Source: Tupaia tana
Lineage: Eukaryota > Chordata > Mammalia > Scandentia > Tupaiidae
NCBI GenBank assembly: GCA_026018925.1
Contig: JAKSZU010000031.1
Coordinates: 11,155,148 to 11,219,147, forward strand
Direction of reading: 5' to 3'
DNA: 64,000 nucleotides
Position numbers and translations under genes: made by a program. This document shows positions 30,463 through 41,961 of this stretch, piece by piece (position 1 is the first letter of the stretch; each line of letters starts with the position of its first letter). Under the pieces are notes generated by a model, which ran no database searches, had not been told where the DNA came from, and saw nothing but the letters and a program-made list of their open reading frames with translations.

Positions 30463-30932
30463 TTTGCAAACAGTTATATGCACATAGACTCATAACCAGT
30501 CAAGGCTTCCTGACGAAAGGGATTTCTCCAAAATAGAATACTTATATGGCTTTCCCTAAATCCCCCCAAATGGCATGAAAGGTTGTCTTTGGTGGAACTC
30601 CATGCTGTGAATCAGGAGGACTAGAAGAGTGTCCGTTGATGAAGTTTGGAGTTTATCTCACACTTTGGTGATGGTTGCAAAAGGGTAGTAAAATGCTACT
30701 CACCATATGGGCCATGACAGTCTGTCAACATTGATTACTGGGATTTGATTATTTTAATGATTGTGCGTTTCCATAACTATAATTCATAAGGGTGGCAGCC
30801 GTTCTACCCGCTGTGAATTTTCATTAAAGATGGAGCTACTCAATAACTCAGATCGTGGAGATGGTTTTTTATATGAGTAGCACTTGCACTGTCACAGCTT
30901 TGACAGGCTAGCTATGACAGCTGTCAGCCCAC
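30463..30932. other. Unique block, possible conserved non-coding element
   Basis: SINE-free, mixed composition, with clustered TGACAG words (see the regulatory entry). Confidence 0.45.
30715..30926. promoter_or_regulatory. Cluster of TGACAG half-sites (MEIS/PREP/TGIF type)
   Basis: Six TGACAG/CTGTCA words lie in 212 bp: 30715, 30722, 30889, 30901, 30915 and 30921. Two are arranged as palindromes, TGACAGTCTGTCA and TGACAGCTGTCA. The second is the known dimer motif of TALE homeodomain proteins. Chance expectation is about 0.1 site in this length. A role as an enhancer is inference only. Confidence 0.4.
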
Positions 30933-30942
30933 CAGAGTATTT

Positions 30943-31199
30943 ATTTATTTATTTTTAGAGAGAGATGTTTACGATAGAACAAGTGTATTCACTGGAGAGA
31001 CAGAGAGAGAGAAAGTGAGAAACCGTCCCCCATGGGAGACGGCCACGCTGCAATCCCTTCCCCTCCATTCTCCTCTCAGAATGTTGAGCACGCATGCACA
31101 AGCACCTGGCATGAGCTTCGAGCTGCTGGGTCTGGGACTTGAACTGTGGTAGGCTATGTGGGAGTCCAGCTCCCAACCACCGCACCACCTGCTGGCCCT
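30943..31199 (-). mobile_element. SINE family A, 10-bp TSD
   Basis: CAGAGTATTT at 30933-30942 and 31200-31209. Confidence 0.94.
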
Positions 31200-31239
31200 C
31201 AGAGTATTTTCTTATAGGATACAGAAAATCAAGCTAATG

Positions 31240-31478
31240 GGACCAGCAGTTAGCGTAATGGCTACGTTGCTGGACTCCCACATAGTCGACCGTGGTTCGA
31301 GTCCCGGACCTGGCAGCTTAAACTCACACCGGGCACGAGTGCGTGCGTGCCCAAGATCCCGAGAGGAGAATGGAGGAGAAGGGATTGCGGTGTGGCCATC
31401 TGATTTCTCGCTTTCTATCTCTCTGTCTCTGTCTTTCTGGCGAGCGCATGCGCTCTATAGCAAAAACCTCTCAAAAAA
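31240..31478 (+). mobile_element. SINE family A, 15-bp perfect TSD, hairpin lost
   Basis: AAAATCAAGCTAATG at 31225-31239 and 31479-31493. The CCCCCCTGGGGGG hairpin has been deleted cleanly (GGCCATCTGATTTCTC). Confidence 0.96.
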
Positions 31479-31647
31479 AAAATCAAGCTAATGAAAGATA
31501 TGTAATAATCACTCTTCAGTGTATTAGTCTCTTAAAATACCTGTTCATGATTTGTTTCATAATATCTATAATGTAACACGTTTGGAATATATACTGCAGA
31601 TTCACATCATTTATACCCATCAATATTTAAGTTATTATCAATTATAG

Positions 31648-31657
31648 AATATATATA

Positions 31658-31712
<55 letters not shown>

Positions 31713-31720
31713 GTATATGC
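31648..31720 (+). repeat. (TA)n/(TG)n microsatellite
   Basis: TATATG, five TG, then about 25 TA units and TATATG ends. Confidence 0.95.
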
Positions 31721-32482
31721 GTTTATTTTATCCTTAAATAAAAATGTACTTCATTCTTAAGGTATTCAATGTATGTCTTCTCTATGTACATCTTCATTAG
31801 ACTTAAGGGAACTAGACACAGGGAAATAATGAACGGTATTTCTTACATTCAAGACATAAACAGTCGTCTTTTTCACTCTGTGAAAGTTAATGTCTATTTT
31901 CCTCATCCCAATATACAAAGGTTCCTTAAAATTACCAAGAAAATTAAAAATCTCAGTGACCTTGGTTTATGTCATTCAGTGTTTGCACACTGGTTGCTTC
32001 CAGGACATGAAAAGCTGTATTGAAAACGAATAATAATAAAAAAGAAAAACACCTTGCATCAACCTTACCAAAAGCTAAAAGTGACCGACGGAAAGCCAAG
32101 ATGCATCTGCACAGATTCTAACCTCTCCGTCTCTGGAAGCGGTCCTCAGAGAAGTTCACCTCGATGTGAGGTGAGAAACAGTGAGTTTGGCGTAAACTCC
32201 TAGGTATGGGGCTTCCTGTTCCTGGTTCTTCGGGTTGCTCCTGAGTGTTTGTGAACATAGGATACATCTCCTTATCAACAATTCAAAGATGACGGTAGCT
32301 GAACAAAAGCACATGGAGACCTCGAGCCAGAACACAGAGATAACTGCATCCTTACCTTCTCAGGATTAAATGTGAACGTATACAGCAGTGGGCATTCCCA
32401 CATTCCTCCCAACGCCACTTCGCCTGTTTGTTTTCTGCTCTCGAATCCAACCACTTGTTTGTTTATGATTTATTTGTCGATT
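31721..32482. other. Unique sequence, ~760 bp
   Basis: No repeat or gene recognised. An 84-codon open frame at 31769-32023 has no recognisable domain. Confidence 0.45.
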
Positions 32483-32913
32483 TATTTATTTTGAGAGTTT
32501 TGCCACAGGGCGTGTGTGCTCATCACAGAGAGGGAAATGAGAAATCACCCACCGTGGGGAATAGCCATGCTGCAAACCATTTTTCTCCACTCTCCTCCTG
32601 GGATTTTGGGCATGCACACACAAGTGCCAGGAATGATTTTCTTTTTCCTTTTTAAGAATTATTTTATTCCACTTTATTTATTTGTTTTACTTTGACCAGA
32701 GTGAGAGAGAGAGAGAGGCAAAGTGACAAAGCAAGTTGCCAGGTCCGGGACTTGAACCATGCTCAGCTACATGGGAGTCCAGCCCCCTTAACTACCATGC
32801 TACCTGCCGGCCCCCTGCCAGGAGTGATTTTCAAACTGCCAGATCTGGGACTTGAACCACAGTCAGCCGTATGGGAGTCCAGTGCCTTAACCACCATGCC
32901 ACCTGCTGGTCTG
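32483..32913 (-). mobile_element. SINE family A, old, split by a B SINE
   Basis: Pieces 32483-32641 and 32833-32913. Confidence 0.9.
32642..32815 (-). mobile_element. SINE family B nested in an A SINE, 17-bp TSD
   Basis: TGCCAGGAATGATTTTC (32625-32641) and TGCCAGGAGTGATTTTC (32816-32832). It sits at the same body position of its host as the nested B SINE at 3785. Confidence 0.95.
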
Positions 32914-33191
32914 TCTAGGAATCATTTTTCTCAGCAACGGGGAAGTTAGAGAAGTCACGTGTCTGCATAGAGAGAGGAAGACCTGTTCAATGAGGGAGAC
33001 CGTTGTCAGAACGTCTTCCATAGAGTTCTTCCAAGAGACCGGCTTGGCGGAAGTGTTTGTGAACACGTATCACTGTGGAATAAGTCCTTGGACTCAAGTC
33101 TCTGTTGGGCATCTTCCCATCTCCCATGATGCCTTGCTATTTCAATTTATTACCTAACTATGAATTTAAAAGCCTAGGAATAATGACCCAT
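32914..33191. other. Unique sequence
   Basis: No repeat or gene recognised. Confidence 0.5.
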
Positions 33192-33470
33192 GGGACTAGC
33201 AGTTGGCATAATGGCTATGTTGCTGTACTCCCATGTAGTCGACTTCAGTTCGCGTCCCAGACCCGGTGGCGTAAAACTCACGCCGGGCGCGTGTGCGTGC
33301 GTGCCCAAGATCCCGAGAGGAGAATGGAGGAGAAGGGATTGTGGCGTGGCCATCCACCCTGGGGGGGGTGATTTCTCACTTTCTGTCTCTCTGTCTCTCT
33401 CTGTCTCTCTGGCGAGTGCATGCACCTTATAGCAAAAACCTCTCAAAAAATAATATGAAAAAATAAAAAG
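33192..33470 (+). mobile_element. SINE family A, young type
   Basis: CpG-rich body, AAT/AAAAAT tail. Confidence 0.94.
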
Positions 33471-34144
33471 TCCCTTGTCTTTACTTTGCACTAAACACAA
33501 CAGAATGTCTGTTTTCTCTTTCCCATTCTAGAGGTTGACTGCTTTCCAGGACTGCATAATTACTTGATTTCTATCTACTCTGTAGATAAAAATGTATCCC
33601 ATGCATGAATTGGATTAAACTGATCTCAGCATCTGCCAGGGAATGACAATATATTCAATACCTCTGGCCATTTAAGTTACTTTTAAATTATTTTCACCAA
33701 ATATATGACAACCAAGTTTACTCAATAATACTTTGCCTTTAAATTTTAAATTACTTGCTCAAAAAGTAGACACATATGCACACAAGGCGTATCTAGTCCT
33801 GGATGAAAAACAGTCTGCTTACCCAAAGCCACTTTCTTTTAAGAAATAATTAAGTAAATGGGTGGAAAATTTAAAGATAACTACAGAAATAAAAATGTCT
33901 CAACATACAAGAAGCTTACAGCCTTTCAAAATGCCGTTCCGTGATCTAAAGCAACTCGATAAGGAAAAACAGCAGCCACACTAACATGGCCGGAGAAAAG
34001 AGAAACATTAATTGATTAAAATTAAAATATTCAGCCTTTAATTAGCTTGGCTATGGGGTTCAATAACGGGATCCCTGTACAATGTCTTCATGAATGTAAG
34101 ACTCAGAAAATTTATGAAAGAGAGCGCGTAAAACAGATGAAATT
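33471..34144. other. Unique AT-rich sequence, ~670 bp
   Basis: No repeat or gene recognised. Confidence 0.5.
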
Positions 34145-34420
34145 GGGCCAGCAGGTGGCATGGAGGTTAAGACACTGGACCCCACGCGGCTGACTCCATG
34201 GTTCAAGTCCCATAACTGGAGGCTTGAGAATCATATTAAGTAATTGTGCATGTGCCCAAGATCCCGAGAGGAGAATGGAGGAGAAGGGATTGTGGTGTGG
34301 CCATCTCCCCTGGGGGGTGAGTTCTCACTTTTTGTCTCTCTGTCTTTCTCTGTCTCTCCCACAAGTGCACACGCCCTATAGCTAAAAAAAAAAACCCTCA
34401 AGAAATAAGAAAAGAAAAAG
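34145..34420 (+). mobile_element. SINE family A
   Basis: The head is of the older type (GGGCCAGCAGGTGGCATGGAGG) but the body is well preserved. Confidence 0.92.
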
Positions 34421-34989
34421 GAAACATCCTTAAAAACATCAGGGCATTCAGAAACACAACCGCGGCGTGAACTTATTTTTCATCTCTATCTTTGTGGAAT
34501 GTGTGTAAGTAGCAGACTTAGATTTCTAAGCAGGTTTTTTATTGGGTGGTCGGAAAACTCATGACACCTTTTTGCATAGATCAACAGAGAAAAAGATTCA
34601 TCATGACTTTTCCAAAACCCTGTCGTTAGTGCTCCAGGCACCTACAGAGTGGGGAAACCATGTAGATGCACCGTGCAACTTACACTTCACAGAGATGTTT
34701 GGCATTACGTCCTGTGTGCACATACTTTGGAAAGTGAATTTTAAAGTGTGAGGTGGTAGTCATATTTGCATTTTTCCTCTATTTGCTGCTAATAATGCCC
34801 ATTAATGTAAAGTAGCCTTCATTTCATCTCATAAGAAAAATGTTCTTGTATTAAAATCAAATATACTTTAATGTTTTTAAAAGGAGGCTATATATTCAAT
34901 CAATGAATTAAAATAATGTAAAGATGCTAATTTATACACGTATACTATTTTCAGAAGGTCAATATTTAGAAGTATAAACATATATATTT
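34421..34989. other. Unique sequence with a mariner-like edge
   Basis: TTGGGTGGTCGGAAAACTCA at about 34543 recalls a mariner terminal repeat, but I see no matching inverted end, so this is only a note. Confidence 0.3.
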
Positions 34990-35083
34990 GGGTCAGCTGG
35001 TGGTGTGGTGGGGAAGGCACTGCATTTCCACACGACTGACTGTGGTTCAAGCCCCAGACCTGGTGGCTTACAATTTACTCTGG

Positions 35084-35115
<32 letters not shown>

Positions 35116-35237
35116 CCCAAATCCTGAGAGGCGAATAGAGGAGACGGGATTGCAGCAAGGCCATCCCCAATGGGGGGTGATTTCTGTCTCTCTGTCTCTC
35201 TGGTGAGCGCACACACTCTATACTAAAAGTCTCTCTT

Positions 35238-35254
<17 letters not shown>
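34990..35254 (+). mobile_element. SINE family A with internal (GT)n
   Basis: The GTGCGTGCGTG block of the body has become 14 GT repeats at about 35087-35114. Confidence 0.92.

Positions 35255-35296
<42 letters not shown>
35254..35296 (+). repeat. (TA)n microsatellite at a SINE tail
   Basis: About 20 TA units directly after the SINE poly-A. Confidence 0.95.
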
Positions 35297-35298
<2 letters not shown>

Positions 35299-35787
35299 TA
35301 AATGAGAAAAGGAGCCCATGTTCACTCATTTAATATCTCAGCATATTTTCATAGGTAGACGGAATACTAAAATAAAACTTGATTTTATTTGAAACATATC
35401 CAATCATTATAGAGACTATAAGATAAAAAAAAAGTTTAGTCAAAAGTCTTTTATTTAAAAAAAAAAAACAACTACAGATAATACCTAAAGTTTCAGTTTT
35501 ATAAAGCTGCCATTGATTCTTCTTAAAACTTATTTTTTAGGTTAGATAACTTATTCCAAAGGAAAGCACAGGTCACGTGGAACAATTCTATTTATATTAC
35601 ACAAATCAGGCTGAGTCTGTACATTTAATAAAATGAGCACGATTTTGCGAAAGAATAGGTGCAAAATGTTTGGAATTCTCTGCTGAGATTCTGAGGAGAC
35701 AGAGACTTTCATCTCTTCCCCATGAGTTAGAGACCACTTGAAATGACTAAACTTTGTTTCAAATTACACAGTGAAGATTTCCTACTT
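35297..35787. other. Unique AT-rich sequence
   Basis: No repeat or gene recognised. A short A tract lies near 35457-35469. Confidence 0.5.
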
Positions 35788-35805
35788 AATTCACCAGTTA
35801 ACTTT

Positions 35806-36078
35806 TTTTTTTTTTTTTTTTTTTTGGAGAGGTTTTCGCTATAGGGCGCGTGCGCTCACCAGACAGACAGAGAGAGACATAGAGACAGAAAGCAAGAAAT
35901 CACCCCCCAGGGGGGATGGTCACGCCTCAATCCCTTCTCCTCCATTCTCCTCTCGGGATCTTGGGCACACACGTATACGCGCCCAGCGTGAGTTTTAAGC
36001 CACCGGGTCCAGGACGCAAACCGTGGTCAACTACGTGAGAGTCCAGCCACACAGCCATTACGCTAACTGCTGGTTCCC
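35806..36078 (-). mobile_element. SINE family A, young type, 18-bp perfect TSD
   Basis: AATTCACCAGTTAACTTT at 35788-35805 and 36079-36096. One of the youngest-looking copies. Confidence 0.97.
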
Positions 36079-36249
36079 AATTCACCAGTTAACTTTGTTG
36101 AATCTATTTTGACAGTTTATTGTACATGCTTCAAATAGACTCCCCCCAAAAAGAATTGTCTGCAGTTTTCCTAGCATTAATTAGTAACCAGCAACACAAC
36201 TTAATTGCTTCCCCTAAAATTCACCTTTTCCCTTCTATATTTTATTGAG

Positions 36250-36415
36250 TGCATGCTGAAAGTCCCAGAAGGAGAAGAGGTGGAGGGGAAGGAATCGGGA
36301 GGTGATTGTCTTCACAAGGGTGCTTTCTCACTTTCTTTCTTTCTCTCTCTCTGTCTCTTTTTCTGTGACAAGTTCATATGCCGTTTGGCAAATTAAAAAA
36401 AAACAAAAACAAAAC
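36250..36415 (+). mobile_element. SINE family A, head missing, old
   Basis: Begins near AAGTCCCAGAAGGAGAAG. 3' end ATATGCCGTTTGGCAAATTA. Confidence 0.75.
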
Positions 36416-37413
36416 ATCAGTTGGGAAATCCAGAGAAAGTTTGTGCTCTGTGGCAATTAAAAGGAAAAAATACCAAACCCCATGAAGATGTACAACGACT
36501 ATATGTCGATTAAAAATGACAATAAAACACAAACCAGACAAAACAAACAAAACATAAAACTCAATTATTAATAGTCTCTCAAAGGGACAAGCGTTGACAC
36601 TTATATCTATAACTGGACGGGCTTTTTTTTAATTATTTTTACGAATTGGAAATCATATTCATTTCACTTGTTCTTGCCGTTGCCGTCCAAAGATCTGTAA
36701 GACCATCCATGCCAAACAGAACTCAAAGCGCAGGGATTTGCATTTTATTCCCGTCCTCAGGTTGCTTCTACGTCAGGAGTTATGGACGGCGAATCTCTCT
36801 CCAAGGGTGACTGGTGTCTGCTGAGAGGGAAGAAGATGTTTCTGAACATTCCCACTGATGCCTTCGGTAAGTGAGCTCACCAACGTCTTCCTCCTTGCCG
36901 GACTTCACTTACCAAGGAGCTTCTAAAACTTCCATTTCTCCGGTTGGTTATTTCCCCGGAGCCTCGGAGCAGGTTATTTCTCCTGCTCCGATCCACTTAG
37001 CAACTCAGTTGAACCTTTCTGAACTGATTTAAAATCCCGAAGGTCTTGCATGCAGTCAATAAACACCAAGCACTTTGGCCACCCTTTCAACAGTTTCTCT
37101 GCATTCCATGTACTGTACATGTATATAGCACGCGTGACTTTGCAGTGCGATATTTTATTTAGAGACATTTGATAGAAAAGAATATATAAAAGAAAAGTTT
37201 CATTTATGATGAATGGAAGGTCCGTGGGTTGATAAAAATCAGACCACCTTGATCAGCTGGGTTCTCAAGGGTGACTCACCTGATATTTTCCATACATCTT
37301 CTGAGTCTAGCACTGATAAAAATGGCAAAAGCAAGCTGCTAAGGTGCTCAAAAAGAGATCCCGTCCAGCCTAATTTATTGTCATGGCCAAGTGTGTGAAG
37401 AGAACAGAGATAC
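36416..37413. other. Unique sequence, ~1 kb, holding a candidate exon
   Basis: SINE-free and less AT-rich than its surroundings. See 36761-36866. Confidence 0.5.
36761..36866 (+). other. Candidate internal exon (106 bp) with splice signals
   Basis: A pyrimidine-rich stretch ends in CCCGTCCTCAG at 36760 (acceptor). 106 bp later comes TTCG|GTAAGTGAG, a near-ideal 5' splice site at 36867. One frame is open throughout and reads VASTSGVMDGESLSKGDWCL, then LRGKKMFLNIPTDAF, ending with one extra base (phase 1). The peptide has natural-looking composition but I do not recognise the protein. No partner exon is visible in the window. It could be part of a gene spanning this region, a lncRNA exon, or chance. 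Confidence 0.35.
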
Positions 37414-37428
37414 TCTGCAGGGCTTTTT

Positions 37429-37673
37429 TTTTCTCCTAAGAGGATTTTGCTATAGGGTACATGTGCTCACCAAAAAACCAGAGAGACAGAAAGTGAGAAA
37501 TCTTGGGGAGTGGCCATGCCACAATCCCTTCTCCTCCATTCTCCTCTCGGGATCTTGGGCATGCACGCACACGCGCCTAGGGTGAGTTTAAGACACCAGG
37601 TCTGGGACTCGAACCACGATCAACTACATGGGAGTTCAGCAACAAAGTCATTATGCCATCTGCTATTGCCCAG
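37429..37673 (-). mobile_element. SINE family A, 15-bp TSD
   Basis: TCTGCAGGGCTTTTT (37414-37428) and TCTGTAGGGCTTTTT (37674-37688). The hairpin is lost (AAATCTTGGGGAGTGG). Confidence 0.95.
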
Positions 37674-37688
37674 TCTGTAGGGCTTTTT

Positions 37689-38334
37689 GCAGTGAAGCTG
37701 TCCTTGCGATCTTCCTCTAGGGCTTCTAAAACGCTGTGGCCACAACCTCCCCAGGCTGCTCCGTGCCTGTCACAGAAATACCTGACTTAAGGATAAGAAC
37801 CAAACTCTGAGTTACACTTTCCAGTGATGGGCTGCGAGCTGTCTTTGCAAAGAGCCTGCCGTTTCTGAACCACTCTGAGGGTTACCACTTGATAAGTGGT
37901 CAGCTGATTGATTAGCCCTGTGGTTGGAATTCTCTAAAGGGCCTTTGATGAGGGTTGATAAGCTGTTGGCTCATATACCTCCGGGGACACGAACAAATGC
38001 AGCCAGGGAATGAGAGAGCTTGCCGGTCATTATCTGGTGTGTGAGAAAGAGCCCTTGGTATGGAAATGAAACGTTATCTGTTTACAAAGGAGAAAAGGAG
38101 CTCCTGGGGAAGCCTCCTCAGAGAGGAACTTGGCCTTCCATTGGGCTTCCATGATGACAGAGAAGCAACAGTTCCTGTCTCCTCTCTTATTGTTTATTTG
38201 TTAAGTACTTAATGAAAAGAGCATACAGGAAATTTTCACTATGTTCATAAAAAATGAGTAAGATCAAAAAACTATACATGGATTCCAGAGGTTTTCGCAC
38301 ACACAGACATACCCAAAACAAACCCAAAAAGCTT
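37689..38334. other. Unique sequence, ~650 bp
   Basis: No repeat or gene recognised. Confidence 0.5.
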
Positions 38335-38561
38335 TTTTAATAGAGAAATTTTTGTTATTGGAGAGACAGAGACAGAGCGAGAAATCCCCCCCCCCCCAGG
38401 GTAATGGCCACACTGCAATCCCTTCTCCTCCATTATCCTCTCCAGATCTTGGGCATGCAGACGTGCCGGGGGTGAGTTTTAAGCCACTGGGTCCGGGATT
38501 CGAACCATGGTCAACTATGTGGGAGTCCAGCGATGCAACCATTACATCCTCTGCTGATCCC
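38335..38561 (-). mobile_element. SINE family A
   Basis: Part of the 3' end is missing (TTTTTGTTATTGGAGAG on plus). C run of 14. Confidence 0.9.
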
Positions 38562-38690
38562 AAACCTGTACTTTAATTCCACTTTTACATAAACCTTTAA
38601 AGTTCCATCATAGACAGATTTTTTTACACAGATCTGACAGAACAGGGCCATAAGTTTTCTCATACTTTTTAGAAAAAACAAATGGGAGGA

Positions 38691-38943
38691 GGTCAGCTGG
38701 TGGTGTGGTGCTGAAGGTGGCCGGATCCCACATGGTCAACTGCATGGTTCAAATCCCAAACCAGGTAGCTTGAAAAACAATGCAAGTATGTGTGTGTGTG
38801 TAGGTCCAAAACTCCAAGTGGAGAGTAGAGAAGAAGGGATTGCAGTATGGCCATCCTCTCTGAGGTGGGAGGGTGATTTGTCACTTTCCCTTTTTCTCCC
38901 CTTCTCTGCCTGTCTGTCTCTGGCCAGTGTGCATGCCTGTAGC

Positions 38944-38996
<53 letters not shown>

Positions 38997-39006
38997 GAAA
39001 AGAAAA
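38691..39006 (+). mobile_element. SINE family A, old, with long A and (AAAAG)n tail
   Basis: About 28 A followed by five AAAAG units (38976-39006). Diverged body. Confidence 0.88.
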
Positions 39007-39115
39007 ATGCTATATTAGTTCCTGTTATTGACAAGGGTCACATTCTAGGATTCTTATAGACTGTTTTTTTCCCTAGACATGCATTCCTATGATAAAGTTT
39101 ATAATTAGGCACACT

Positions 39116-39195
39116 GGGGCCGGTTGGTGGTAGGGTGGTTAAGGGCACTGGTCTCCCACATGGCTGATTGCGGTTCAAATCCTAGATCTGGTGGC

Positions 39196-39260
<65 letters not shown>

Positions 39261-39316
39261 CCCCAGCTGGCCAAATTAAAATAAATTAATTTAAATAAAA
39301 CAATTATTAAAAAATA
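39116..39316 (+). mobile_element. SINE family B with expanded (CT)n, 13-bp TSD
   Basis: AATTAGGCACACT (39103-39115) and AATTAAGCACACT (39317-39329). The CT linker has grown to about 60 bp (39198-39260). Confidence 0.95.
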
Positions 39317-39329
39317 AATTAAGCACACT

Positions 39330-39810
39330 AACAGATTAATAGTAATAAATAATAAAATAGAACAATTATAACAATATACAAGAAAAGATGACGTCAATGC
39401 AGTCCCTCTCTAGCAGCGATGGACTGCTAGTAACTGAAGTTACAGACGGCAAAATTGTGGGTAAGTAATACTCAGCTAGAGATGATAAAAAACCATCATT
39501 GTAACCATGCATCGTGACATTCTTTGAAATTGTAACATAATACCCAACAGAGGGTTGTTGGAATGGACACATGTCAAAGCCTGGGGGAAATGAGATGTAA
39601 GATAAGCGATTCTCCTCAGGACCTCAGAGGTTAAGGAGTTTGCCTCCAGCCAGAGAAAAGTCCTTCACTTCATACCACATGGTTTTGGAGTCTCAGCAGT
39701 GCCACTGCTAAGAAAGAAAAAGCCACAGAAAGGTTTACGTTTTCAGAGCTTCGGGGATCAATACTTTGGTATCAACCCTTACCCAAGCGACTTCTGCTAG
39801 TCCGTCTCTA
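39330..39810. other. Unique sequence
   Basis: No repeat or gene recognised. Confidence 0.5.
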
Positions 39811-39822
39811 AGAAATACTCTT

Positions 39823-40062
39823 TTTATTAAGATTTTTGCCATAGAGTGTGTGCACTCAATGAGAGACAGAAAGAAAGTAAAAAAAGAAAAAAATACCACC
39901 CGGAAGGATGGTAACCCCTTCTCCTCAATTCTTTTCTTGGAATTTGAGGCACATATGCACAAGTACCTGGCATGCTTTTAAAGCTGCTGGATCTGGGACT
40001 AGAACCATACAATCGGCTATGTGGGATCCAGCTGCCTTAACCTCCAGGCTACCTGCTGGCCC
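39823..40062 (-). mobile_element. SINE family A, old, 12-bp TSD
   Basis: AGAAATACTCTT (39811-39822) and AGAAATACTTCT (40063-40074). Confidence 0.88.
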
Positions 40063-40095
40063 AGAAATACTTCTTAATGATGAAACAAAACAAAA

Positions 40096-40150
40096 AGCGA
40101 ACCAGCAGATGGCATAGAGACACAGAGATTCTCTGTCTCTCCCTCTATAA
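40096..40150 (+). mobile_element. SINE family A scrap: head start joined to CT linker
   Basis: GAACCAGCAGATGGCATAG is fused to a CTCTGTCTCTCC stretch; everything between is gone. Confidence 0.55.
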
Positions 40151-40357
40151 CATGCATTTTTCCATTGGCTGTCATCATCGTCATCCCTCCCAAAGCACAG
40201 AATAAAATGTCTCCTGAAGCCAGTCTCTGAGGACTCCTCAATTTAAATATCTGCAGAGCACTGTCCAAAAATCCTGTCATTTCTGGAATTTTCCAGAGTG
40301 GGTTACATTGTTAACATTTTCTATCTCTGGAAACTAGTATATCATCTGTTTTTATTC

Positions 40358-40517
40358 TTTATTTAACTTTATTTATTATTGTTATCATTATCATTATTTA
40401 ATTTGCTCACCAGAGAGAGAGAGAAAGTGAAAAAGCAAGCCACCAGGTCCAGGACCGAAACCATAGTCAGCCACTGTGGGAGTCCAGCACCTTAACCACC
40501 ATGCCACCTGCTGGCCT
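40358..40517 (-). mobile_element. SINE family B/C
   Basis: The 3' end reads TTTAATTTGCTCACCAGAG on plus, between the B and C types. Head complete. Confidence 0.88.
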
Positions 40518-41459
40518 CTAAAATATGGTTTTTAAAAGCATGCATATGGTGTATAATAATCAAATCAAGGGTATCAGTATATTTGTCATCTTCAGAAAAG
40601 CCCTTTACATTATGTGTGCCTTCAGTACTTGTTCTACCAGGTTGTTTGTTTGGAGATATGTATACAGGATTAGCACTGTTCTTTTTTATACCCTGCTGTG
40701 GTATACCATATCATAACCAATGTGCCTTGTTTGCATGCATTCTCATGTCTGTCTGTCATCTTTAGTAGTCTCTGTTATCAGTAAACTTTGGATTCCAAAA
40801 TGTTAAATTTATAGAAATTGGTAAATGTTAGTGGGGATGTAAATTAGTCCAGCCACTGTGGAGAAAAATATGGAGGTTCCTCAAAGATCTACAAATAGAA
40901 CTACCATCTGATCCAGCCATTCCACTCCATTCTTATCCTTCAAAGGATAAGAATGCACTCAGTCCAAAAAGCACTTCCACATCCATGTTTATTGCAGCAT
41001 TATTCACAATGGCTAAGACATGGAATCAACCCAACTGCTCAAGGATAGATGAATAGATCAAAAAAGTATGGCACATACACACTATGGAATACTACTCAGT
41101 CATAATAAAAGCAGGAGACCCTGATATCTGATAGAAAGTGGACACATATGGAAGATTCAATGCTAAGAGAAGCAAGCCACACTATGAAAGAGAGGCACTG
41201 TATATCCCCACTCAATATATACTGAATGTCTGCACTCCATGGCGGACACTGAAAGACTGGAAGGTGTAAAAGTATGGAGAGCAACTGTGGGTACCAGAGA
41301 CAATGTGGGAGGGGGTGGGAAGTAGGGGAGGATAAGGAGAGAATCCAGTGGAAAAAGAAGCAAAACATGTAAGAGACACAAAAATGGAAAATTATCTGGT
41401 GATGATAATGTATTTGGTGATATTTTTGACTGCACTAATATGTGGTGCTGATTTGTTTT

Positions 41460-41658
41460 GATTTTTAAATTTTATTTATTTATTTAAAGAATTATGAATT
41501 TATTTAATTTTATGTGTTATTATTATTATTATTATTTTTATGTTTATTTGACCAGAGAGAAAGAGAAAGTGAGAAAGTAAGCCATCAGGTCCAGGACTTA
41601 AACCCCAAGAACCATGTGGGAGTTCAGCACCACAACCACTGTGCCACCTACCAGTCCA
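41460..41658 (-). mobile_element. SINE family B in the L1 3'UTR
   Basis: ATT repeats near 41517-41536 in the tail. The head lacks part of the anticodon-like region. Confidence 0.9.
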
Positions 41659-41697
41659 GGAGCATAGTTTTGTATGCTATAAAGATGTACAGTGATT

Positions 41698-41961
41698 GGA
41701 AACCAGCAGTTAGCGTAATGGCTATGTTGCTGGACTCCCACGTAGTCGACTGCGGTTCGCGTCCCGGACCCAGTGGCTTAAAACTCACGCTGGGCATGAG
41801 TGTGTGTGTGCCCAAGATCCCGAGAGGAAAATGGAGGAGAAGGGATTGTGGTGGGACCATCCCCCCTGGGGGGTGATTTCTCGCTTTCTGTCTCTATGTC
41901 TCTCTCTGTCTGTCTGGCGAGCGCACGCGCCCTATAGCGAAAATCTCTCCAAAAAAAAAAC
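41698..41961 (+). mobile_element. SINE family A, young type, 16-bp perfect TSD
   Basis: AAAGATGTACAGTGAT at 41681-41696 and 41962-41977, L1 3'UTR sequence. Confidence 0.96.

Noticed and set aside
39182-39262. CRISPR-like or other short regular repeats in CT-rich runs
   Set aside because: Simple CT expansion of a SINE linker; no spacer structure, and not a prokaryotic sequence.
41096-41435. Two 90-codon minus-strand frames
   Set aside because: They are antisense to the L1 3'UTR.
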